10,372 bases of DNA, taken from NCBI GenBank assembly GCA_019347795.1, contig JAHWKS010000098.1, positions 1-10,372 on the forward strand, read 5' to 3'. Of this stretch, positions 1-6,928 are shown piece by piece. The position numbers were made by a program, and so were the translations under genes. The stretch comes from Planctomycetota bacterium. Lineage in GTDB: Bacteria > Planctomycetota > Planctomycetia > Pirellulales > Pirellulaceae. Position 1 is the first letter of the stretch, and the number at the start of each line of letters is the position of its first letter. Under the pieces are notes generated by a model that saw only the letters and a list, made by a program, of their open reading frames with translations, searched no databases and was not told where the DNA came from.

Positions 1-299
1 ATACCGAGCTGAGCGAATGCCGGGGCGATGTCCCGCTGCCGGTAAAGTCGACCGCACGCCGCACAGAACACATCGAAAACGCGCAGATATCGACCGGCTA
101 GCGTCGCGGAAACGAAGGTATATCCGTTGCGAATAATCGTTTCGGCGCCATCATCGTCCAGCAGAAAGACCACGCGCGGATCGGCCGGATCCGCGTGCGG
201 ATCGCGAGACGGCGTGTCCAGGACAACCGCACCGAACCCGCCGAACGTCGCGGCGGACGCGTAATGGCAACTGCGGCAATGCCCCTGGTGCGAGATCAT
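1..299 (-). CDS. Small zinc-ribbon protein, N-terminal part (C-terminus beyond window)
   Basis: This is a partial gene that I translated by hand from the minus strand. From ATG at 299 the frame stays open to base 1 (99 codons). The product starts MISHQGHCRSCHY and later has FCAACGRLY, so two CxxC pairs (C8/C11 and about C78/C81) could bind one zinc ion. Between them lies a glycine-rich stretch and a predicted beta-rich segment containing DPADPRVVFLLDDDG. Codons mostly end in G or C, as in the neighbouring genes, which argues for real coding. The frame is also open upstream to a stop at 360-362, so a GTG at 338 would add 13 residues. I prefer the ATG because the CxxC then sits close to the N-terminus, but no clear Shine-Dalgarno precedes either start. 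I do not recognise the family, and the function is unknown. Confidence 0.6.
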   Translation of the reverse strand, partial: MISHQGHCRSCHYASAATFGGFGAVVLDTPSRDPHADPADPRVVFLLDDDGAETIIRNGYTFVSATLAGRYLRVFDVFCAACGRLYRQRDIAPAFAQLG

Positions 300-616
300 C
301 CGAGCACAACCATTCTGTCGCCCAAGGTTACGGATCACGCGGCGGCGAGAGTGCGCTCTTCATTGCACATCCGCCGCTCCGTGCATCGGGTGGTCATCTA
401 CGCAGCAGTCGAACCACTAACTAACATACGGTTTACCACAGAGTCTATCCATCGGCGGGTTCGACGTAGTCCGGGTGATCGGACCATGCGTAAGGTCGCG
501 ACAATCGCTTCACGCCAGCAGGAAATCCCACGCCGGGAATAGGATCAGGGGCCAATCAACCGATCGAGAAATTTGGCCGGAACAGCTGACAGCAGGATGA
601 GCGTCGCCCTCAATTT
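300..616. other. Non-coding gap between the VOC-like gene and the zinc-ribbon gene
   Basis: No convincing gene was found in this stretch of about 317 bases. An open frame on the plus strand (195-542) runs antisense into the zinc-ribbon gene and has arginine-rich shadow composition. Just below the stop of the 617-1972 gene there is an inverted repeat, GGCCAA at 550-555 and TTGGCC at 573-578, with a 17-base loop. It could be a weak terminator, but no U-rich run follows on the minus strand. The stretch around 410-450 is less GC-rich than its surroundings and may hold a promoter for the zinc-ribbon gene, but I see no good -35/-10 pair. Confidence 0.35.
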
Positions 617-1972
617 CTACGCCTTGCGCGGGTCGGTGCGCTGAATGATCTCGCTCACGCCCGTCTGGTTGAAACCTTTATAGCCGTCGTCGCGTTGGAG
701 GATCTCCAGGTGCGAGCCGAGGGCGCCCTCGCGGCGGAACTTCTCGGCTTGCTCTTGACTGATGTAGCCTTCAGCGACGGCGCGCTCCAGACGCCGCGGA
801 TCAACCGGCCATTGCTCGCCTTGCGTAAACGCTTGGCGAAGAAAGTCGAAGTCGGTGAACGGCTTCATCGACGGGACGCCCGATTGCGATAACTGGTGGC
901 GGGCGGCCTCGAAGTCGAATTGGCATTCCAGGTGATGCATCCCCGCTTGCAGAAACGCCTCGCCGTGGAGCTTACACCACAGTCCGACCGTGCCGAGCTC
1001 TTTCCGCGGCGGGAGCGGCTCGTGGGCGAAGTCGCCCATCACTTCCTCGGGCGCCAGGTCCACGTCGGCGAACACAACGATCCCGGCGCGCGGCTGCTCG
1101 AGCACCTGGGCGCCCCAACCTGCCTCGCGACCCGCATAGAACCGCTCGCGACATTCCATCCCCAGCGCCTCCAGCGCGGCGATCAGCCGCCCGAAATGCT
1201 CGCGGCTGGCGCGATACGTGTGATGATCGTGATTGCCCCATCCCAGCCCGAGCTGGTCCTGCCGGGCCTTCTGGACCCGCGCGGCGTGGTTGCGACGCAT
1301 CCAGTACTCCCGCTCGGCGGCGAAGAAGAGATCGCAGGCGCGGTCCACGCCCACCTCGGCCGACGCGGCGCGGATGAGCTGCATCGCGTGCTCGAAGCCG
1401 TCTTCGTCGCAGTCGAAGTCGCGGCGCCGCAGACGGAACGACTCGCCGTGGGCCAGCACCGCCTCCGCCTCGCGGGTCGTGAACTCCGGCGGCTCAAAGC
1501 CCGCGTAGCCGTGCCGCTCGACCACCCAAAATTCGCCTCCCCCTTCCGAGAATGCGCGGGCTTTGCGAAGCGGGGCCAGCGGCAGGCCGTGAATCTCAAC
1601 CCGGTCATCGAGGCGATAGGCGGAGAGGAAATCGACAACCGACTCCACATGAATCGCCATCCGCCACGCCGGCTCGCGATGGCTGAGGATCGCGGGAAAC
1701 ATGCCGCCGGGATGCCGCCACGCCCGGCCCTCTTCGTCGGCGTCAGCGACAAAGCCGACCTCCGCCAGCCGCTTCGCCTGCGGCGCATCCTCCGGCAGCG
1801 CCACATGATCCACCCAATCGGCCAGCCGCGTTCCCGTGAGCTGCAAAAGCTGCATCTGAAACTCAACCGCCCGCGGACAGCGTGCGAGGAAGGCCTCGCG
1901 AATCTCCCCCACCACCGCCGCCGCCTCCGGCTGCGTCTGCCACTCGATCCCGTCCTGAAGTTGCGTAGCCAT
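617..1972 (-). CDS. Uncharacterised protein with two VOC (glyoxalase-like) halves
   Basis: The product has 451 residues. The start chosen is ATG at 1972, because GGAG sits 6 bases upstream. A TTG 30 bases further upstream lies inside a TATAAT box and is less likely. The C-terminal half begins at about residue 245 with GNHDHHTYR, then a helix (SREHFGRLIAALEALGMECRERF) and strands ending in VFADVDL. A second module begins at 345 with MHHLECQFDFEAA. This strand-helix-strand pattern, starting on histidines and with a glutamate at 349, resembles the metal-binding modules of the vicinal oxygen chelate fold. The N-terminal half repeats the pattern more weakly (DWVDHVALP at 52-60, RMAIHVESVVDFL at 104-116). 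H248, H250 or H251, H346 or H347, and E349 are possible metal ligands. The fold is inferred from pattern only. I do not know the substrate, and the family is probably annotated as hypothetical. Confidence 0.8.
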   Translation of the reverse strand: MATQLQDGIEWQTQPEAAAVVGEIREAFLARCPRAVEFQMQLLQLTGTRLADWVDHVALPEDAPQAKRLAEVGFVADADEEGRAWRHPGGMFPAILSHREPAWRMAIHVESVVDFLSAYRLDDRVEIHGLPLAPLRKARAFSEGGGEFWVVERHGYAGFEPPEFTTREAEAVLAHGESFRLRRRDFDCDEDGFEHAMQLIRAASAEVGVDRACDLFFAAEREYWMRRNHAARVQKARQDQLGLGWGNHDHHTYRASREHFGRLIAALEALGMECRERFYAGREAGWGAQVLEQPRAGIVVFADVDLAPEEVMGDFAHEPLPPRKELGTVGLWCKLHGEAFLQAGMHHLECQFDFEAARHQLSQSGVPSMKPFTDFDFLRQAFTQGEQWPVDPRRLERAVAEGYISQEQAEKFRREGALGSHLEILQRDDGYKGFNQTGVSEIIQRTDPRKA

Positions 1973-2001
1973 AGTTTGCTCCGGCGATATGTAACTCCGC
2001 A

Positions 2002-2007
2002 ATTATA
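2002..2007 (-). promoter_or_regulatory. Candidate -10 box (TATAAT) for the VOC-like gene
   Basis: A perfect TATAAT on the minus strand lies 30 bases upstream of the chosen ATG at 1972, in a 78-base gap after the membrane-protein gene. Transcription would start near 1995, leaving a leader of about 23 bases that holds the GGAG. No good -35 is seen at normal spacing. The nearest AT-containing hexamer is TTAAGG at 2028-2033, 20 bases away. A perfect consensus -10 is uncommon by chance in sequence this GC-rich, but the missing -35 keeps this tentative. Confidence 0.4.
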
Positions 2008-2050
2008 CGCGGCGGGCGTCGCAGCGGCCTTAAGATCACGACGATCGCGT

Positions 2051-3529
2051 CTACCGGTTTTCGTGCCAATCCGCCCCGCAGTGCAGGCACTGCTTTGCCT
2101 TGGGACTTGCGAGCGGCTTTCCACAATCGGGGCACGGCGTATTGGCTTCGCTTGACGAGGCCAAGATCATCGTCGCGAAGAAGACAATCAAGCTGCCCGC
2201 CAGCGTGGCGGGCGTCAGCCACAGCAAATGCATCGCGGACCATCGGCCGACGGATGTCGCGAGGAGCCCCACCGCCAGCACGGCGACGCAAAGCAAACCC
2301 GGCAGGATGAACAGGAAACTTTCCCTCGCGTCGCGGACAAGCTCTTTCCTCAGGCTGACGATTGTCGCCGCCAGAACAAGCGCGGCGATCGCAGCGACGG
2401 CGCATGTGCCCCACCACAGAATTAGCTCGAAAACGCCAGTCACGGCCTCGGCGTGTTCTTCGCTGCCGAAGTCCTCCGCACCGTGGGCATAGATCAGACC
2501 GCCGCTGGACAACACGATCTGCGCCGTCGCCAATCCAATCACGTGATCTCTGGAGCGACGAAACGCGAAGTACGCCGCGTGAGCGCCCAGCCCGATCGCC
2601 AGGCTGACCCAGAACAGCCGCGGTTCGTACAGCCATGCGACCACGAGGCAGGGCAGCCCGACAAACCAATTCGCCAGCGCCGCGGACGTCAAAGAGGTTC
2701 TTCGTACACGCGTTGACGCCCTCCATCGCCGCAGCGGCGTCAAAGCGCGAACGTCCTCGATTTCTCTGGGGGCCGGAAGCCGCCGGGGAAAACTGTCGGC
2801 AACGACGCCGACGCACTGCAGGGACGGATCAAGAACAAAGATCCCCGACCAACGGCCTCCGTACTTCAGCTCCACGAACCGATGGCCGTCCGCCGACGGT
2901 TCGACCCCGCCAGCGTTAAGCGAGTCGGGAAGAGCGAACGGAAACGTCAGCAGTTTTTCACCGGGGTAAGAATCTACCACCGCGGCCCCGGCCGTAGTAA
3001 CCTCGACCCCATGCTCCACGTCCAGCGAGCTGCTGAAGTAGAACGTGACGGGCGCCCTCCCGTCCGCCTCGGCCTCATGAATTACGACGGATTCCAAACC
3101 TATACAACGCTTCACATCGCCGGGAGTTTCCGCGGCAGGTCCAAGGCCGTGACGCACGAAGCCCTCCAGCGTCCAATACCCTTGGCCGCGATAGACGTCG
3201 AGGATCCATTGCACGACGGCTTCGAGAACTTCGGCTTCGCGTTCCAGGAGGAAGTCAATCGCCTGCCGCTGAGCTTCTGTGGGACCCGCCTGTTGGAAAT
3301 CTTCAACGACCAACTGGAAACGGCCTCCCGTTCGCTGCCGCCGGCGCCGAGCCTGCCGAGTCCGCTCGCGCAGCCCCTCGACAGATTCCTCGGCCGCCGC
3401 CTCTAAGCTCTCCTCAAACTCCGCGTCCCGACACTCCGCGAAGCGCGGCAGATGAATCCGCCCAACCCAGCCCTGGTCAGCCCGATAACGAAGCCGCCCA
3501 AACCGTTCCTGATCGCGGGAAGCCATCAT
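2051..3529 (-). CDS. Membrane protein: DUF6985-like domain, six TM helices, C-terminal zinc ribbon
   Basis: The product has 492 residues. Residues 8-190 resemble the DUF6985 family: an opening FGRLRY...W.G.I.LP.F, a central PTEAQRQAIDFLLE helix, and near 170-174 the D.EHG motif (LDVEHGVEV). That family is often found among putative immunity-type proteins, but its role is not established. Residues 45-65 are rich in Arg and Glu. About six hydrophobic segments follow (roughly 282-302, 303-322, 329-348, 366-392, 404-424, 436-456). The tail has two CxxC pairs (CPDC at 466-469, CLHC at 481-484), a typical zinc ribbon. No signal peptide is visible, so the N-terminal domain is probably cytoplasmic. 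The start has two adjacent ATG codons (3529, 3526) with only a weak upstream AGGA. The combination of domains is unusual. Function is unknown. Confidence 0.82.
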   Translation of the reverse strand: MMASRDQERFGRLRYRADQGWVGRIHLPRFAECRDAEFEESLEAAAEESVEGLRERTRQARRRRQRTGGRFQLVVEDFQQAGPTEAQRQAIDFLLEREAEVLEAVVQWILDVYRGQGYWTLEGFVRHGLGPAAETPGDVKRCIGLESVVIHEAEADGRAPVTFYFSSSLDVEHGVEVTTAGAAVVDSYPGEKLLTFPFALPDSLNAGGVEPSADGHRFVELKYGGRWSGIFVLDPSLQCVGVVADSFPRRLPAPREIEDVRALTPLRRWRASTRVRRTSLTSAALANWFVGLPCLVVAWLYEPRLFWVSLAIGLGAHAAYFAFRRSRDHVIGLATAQIVLSSGGLIYAHGAEDFGSEEHAEAVTGVFELILWWGTCAVAAIAALVLAATIVSLRKELVRDARESFLFILPGLLCVAVLAVGLLATSVGRWSAMHLLWLTPATLAGSLIVFFATMILASSSEANTPCPDCGKPLASPKAKQCLHCGADWHENR

Positions 3530-3603
3530 TCAGGCTCGCATCCTGGGGGCGGGAGGTTTTCGCGGAAAACGATCTTCGAAGAAGCTTGCCGTCGCCGCGT
3601 CTC

Positions 3604-3921
3604 TTATGGACTGCCGAAGAGATCATCGAGGTTGCGCGCCGCGTGAAGCACACGCGCAATTTGGACTCCGTCGTCCGTGCGACGATAAAAGATGAGGTGG
3701 TTTGGAAATCCCGTAACTCTCCAAACACGGATGTCGCGAAACTCGGCGCCGGGAAAATGACACTTCCCGCCAATGCCTGGATGCGCAGCAAGCAGCTCAA
3801 AGGTCTGTTTTGCTGCTTGGAGAAATCGAAGAGCGAGTGCCGGACTTTGTTGTCCCAGCCAGTCGGACAACTCGGCAAGGTCGATTTGCGCCTGCCGTGT
3901 TCGATGATAGGCGTGGGCCAT
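3604..3921 (-). CDS. parE: ParE/RelE-superfamily toxin of a type II toxin-antitoxin pair
   Basis: The product has 105 residues, the usual size for ParE toxins. The N-terminal helix pair (RQAQIDLAELSDWLGQQSP, then ALRFLQAAKQTFELLAAHPGIG) and the C-terminal strands (DIRVWRVTGFPNHLIFYRR, then GVQIARVLHAARNLDDLF) match the ParE pattern residue by residue, including the HPGIG turn, the LIFYR strand and the VLHAARNL end. ParE proteins usually block DNA gyrase, whereas RelE relatives cut mRNA on the ribosome. The ParE-type C-terminus favours the first, but the sequence alone cannot prove it. The ATG follows the antitoxin stop after only three bases (TAA TCC ATG) with no strong ribosome site, so translation is probably coupled to the antitoxin. 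The gene looks intact. Confidence 0.92.
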   Translation of the reverse strand: MAHAYHRTRQAQIDLAELSDWLGQQSPALALRFLQAAKQTFELLAAHPGIGGKCHFPGAEFRDIRVWRVTGFPNHLIFYRRTDDGVQIARVLHAARNLDDLFGSP

Positions 3922-3924
3922 GGA

Positions 3925-4212
3925 TTACGACTCGGTGCTCGCGTCCCGCTTTACTTGTTCATGAAACGGTCGCGTTAGGCTTTCCCAGTCGTCGTCCGTC
4001 ATGGGGCCGGCATCGCCGCTGGCGAATCCTTCGCGCACGAGCTGTTCAACCCGCGGATCGCGCGTCCATTGGTCGAAACGCTCCTGCTCCTCCCGATCCG
4101 CTTGAATGAGACCTCGCAGGAATTCGTCGACGCTCGCAGAACGACCGTCGTCGATTTGCGCATTGACGTAATCACGCAGTGGCTCCGGCAGCGAAATAGT
4201 GAACTGGACCAT
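3925..4212 (-). CDS. parD: ParD-like ribbon-helix-helix antitoxin
   Basis: The product has 95 residues. The N-terminus, VQFTISLPEPLRDYVNAQI followed by GRSASVDEFLRGLIQADREE, is a ribbon-helix-helix DNA-binding domain: one beta strand, then two helices of ParD type. The acidic, polar C-terminal half (about 45-95) is expected to wrap and neutralise the toxin. Such antitoxins normally bind their own promoter and repress the pair. The start at 4212 is well supported by GAGAGG about 9 bases upstream. It is the first gene of the pair, with the toxin three bases downstream. The pair lies just after the RNase E/G gene, where some bacteria carry rplU-rpmA, so it may have been inserted there, but no flanking repeats or transposase support this. 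Confidence 0.88.
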   Translation of the reverse strand: MVQFTISLPEPLRDYVNAQIDDGRSASVDEFLRGLIQADREEQERFDQWTRDPRVEQLVREGFASGDAGPMTDDDWESLTRPFHEQVKRDASTES

Positions 4213-4232
4213 GACTTGTTACCTCTCGCTGA

Positions 4233-4262
4233 AGCATACCTTGCGCGGGCCAGCCCCGTCAA
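4233..4262 (-). promoter_or_regulatory. Sigma-70-type promoter of the toxin-antitoxin operon
   Basis: On the minus strand TTGACG (4262-4257, five of six consensus bases) is followed by 18 bases and TATGCT (4238-4233, four of six). Transcription would start near 4226, almost on the Shine-Dalgarno (GAGAGG at 4227-4222), so the leader would be about 15 bases. It lies in the gap between the RNase stop and the antitoxin start, which suggests the pair is transcribed on its own. The antitoxin probably binds here, but I see no clear operator palindrome. Confidence 0.6.
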
Positions 4263-4286
4263 CGATGAGGCAGATCGATTGTTCGT

Positions 4287-5963
<1,677 letters not shown>

Positions 5964-6060
5964 AGAGCGGGAAGTCCTTTCGGTCGGTGATGTGAACGCG
6001 AGCGGGCGATTCTCCCGACTCGGCGCACCGACGTTTCCCGCAGAGGCATGTCTTGATTGT

Positions 6061-6112
6061 GGAGCGCGACGGCCCCGGCTCGTTTGGCATGAGCCGGCGT
6101 CTGTCGCGCTTC
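6061..6112 (-). promoter_or_regulatory. Long two-part hairpin in the leader of the RNase E/G gene
   Basis: The outer arms AGCGCGAC (6063-6070) and GTCGCGCT (6103-6110) pair over eight bases. After a small internal loop the inner arms CCGGCTC (6075-6081) and GAGCCGG (6091-6097) pair over seven, with a 9-base loop. It sits about 100 bases upstream of the RNase start. No U-rich run follows on the minus strand, so it is not a typical intrinsic terminator. E. coli rne is autoregulated through hairpins in its leader, so a similar role is a reasonable inference here. Confidence 0.55.
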
Positions 6113-6117
6113 TTAGG

Positions 6118-6136
6118 TCCCGCCCGGCTGGCGGGA
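6118..6136 (-). promoter_or_regulatory. GC-rich hairpin directly after the DUF2344 stop codon
   Basis: TCCCGCC (6118-6124) and GGCGGGA (6130-6136) form a perfect 7-bp stem with a 5-base loop. It begins one base beyond the stop codon of the DUF2344 gene. No U-tract follows, so it may be a weak terminator, a 3' end protector or part of the RNase leader. Confidence 0.5.
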
Positions 6137-6137
6137 T

Positions 6138-6779
6138 CTACGGCGCCAACTCCACGCGGGTTCGCGTGAGGCAGGCGCCGTCATCTTCCAGGTCGCTCAG
6201 GCCCACGGCCGCCAGCACTTCGCGCGGGCGAACGGTCGCTTCGCGCGTGGCGGCCAGGCGGAATCGCACGACGGGACCCTCGGCCCCCTCGTCCAGCTCC
6301 AGGGACTCCAGGTCGGCCTTCAAGTCCAGCGGGGCCGAGCGGTCTTCGCGCTCGATCCGCCAAGTCTCTTCGGCCGCGATGCGTTCGATCGCCTGGGCGA
6401 CCGCGTCGCGCCGGTCCGGGGGGACCGGCGCTTCATAAGACATGCCGGCGATCTTCGCCTTGGGCGTGTTCTCTTTGAGCACTTGCACGTCGAACACCAC
6501 CAGCCCCGGCGGGGCCAAGGCGGCGAACTTTTGGGCCAGGACGTCCTGGTCCGCGCGCTCCGCCAATTCGAACTCCATCACTTCATCCATCGCCGCGATG
6601 CCCAGCCCCAGCGCCGAGGGAAAACTCATCCGCGCTTTGGGATGAAAGCCCTCGCTCATGCTCAGCCGCAAACCCATGCGGCGAAACAAACGCTCAAAGG
6701 CGCGGGCCAGGTCGCGATGACTGATCCAGCGAAGATCGCCTTCCTTGCGGAAACGTATACGTACGCGTTGTCGAATCAT
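6138..6779 (-). CDS. DUF2344/TIGR03936 radical-SAM-associated protein
   Basis: The product has 213 residues. The N-terminal half carries the family pattern: VRIRFRKEGDLRWISHRDLARAFERLFRRMGL followed by SEGFHPKAR and FPSALGLGI (residues 5-62), then a conserved Glu in DEVMEFEL. The family is named for its link with a radical SAM protein (TIGR03960), to which it is fused in some bacteria. Here it stands alone and the partner is not in the window. Its biochemical role is not established; an RNA-related function is suspected because the gene is repeatedly found beside RNase G and ribosomal protein genes rplU and rpmA. That neighbourhood is matched here by the RNase E/G gene downstream. The ATG at 6779 has only a weak GAG upstream. 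It follows ptsI after 135 bases that hold a repeat-rich hairpin. Confidence 0.9.
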   Translation of the reverse strand: MIRQRVRIRFRKEGDLRWISHRDLARAFERLFRRMGLRLSMSEGFHPKARMSFPSALGLGIAAMDEVMEFELAERADQDVLAQKFAALAPPGLVVFDVQVLKENTPKAKIAGMSYEAPVPPDRRDAVAQAIERIAAEETWRIEREDRSAPLDLKADLESLELDEGAEGPVVRFRLAATREATVRPREVLAAVGLSDLEDDGACLTRTRVELAP

Positions 6780-6840
6780 CGACGCTCGAATACGAATGTA
6801 CGGGGAAACGGGGGTCGAGGAATCGCGGGTTCTCGGAGTC

Positions 6841-6928
6841 GCGGCGCCGGAGTGTTGGAGGGCGGGAACAATCGTAAGATTGTCCTCTTCCCATCACTCC
6901 ATCACTCCAATCTCCTACCCGGCGCCGC
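6841..6928 (-). repeat. Octamer-repeat hairpin element B, overlapping the end of ptsI
   Basis: On the minus strand, starting at the ptsI stop codon, GGAGATT is followed by two GGAGTGAT units. A central hairpin (ACAATC at 6868-6873, GATTGT at 6878-6883, loop GTAA) follows, and then the opposite arm read as CTCC units (GGAGTGTT and GGAGGGCG on the plus strand, 6849-6864). The whole is closed by a perfect 10-bp inverted repeat, GCGGCGCCGG at 6841-6850 and CCGGCGCCGC at 6919-6928. The right-hand part of that repeat codes the last Gly-Ala-Gly of enzyme I. The design matches element A after hpf. No U-tract is present. Confidence 0.7.

Noticed and set aside
195..542. Plus-strand open frame of 115 codons near the left edge
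   Set aside because: It is Arg-rich, lacks a ribosome site and overlaps the better-supported zinc-ribbon frame on the other strand.
896..2155. Long plus-strand open frame (419 codons) opposite the VOC-like gene
   Set aside because: It has shadow composition rich in Arg, Leu and His, shows no recognisable motif, and crosses the gap into another gene. The minus-strand frame has a promoter, a ribosome site and structured motifs.
3556..3570. Small stem GTTTTC/GAAAAC with a 3-base loop as a terminator after the toxin gene
   Set aside because: The stem has mostly A-T pairs, a tight loop and no following U-run. It is too weak to call.
6753..6762. Perfect palindrome ACGTATACGT as an operator
   Set aside because: It lies inside the coding sequence of the DUF2344 gene, where the Arg/Val codons explain it, and it has no second site nearby.
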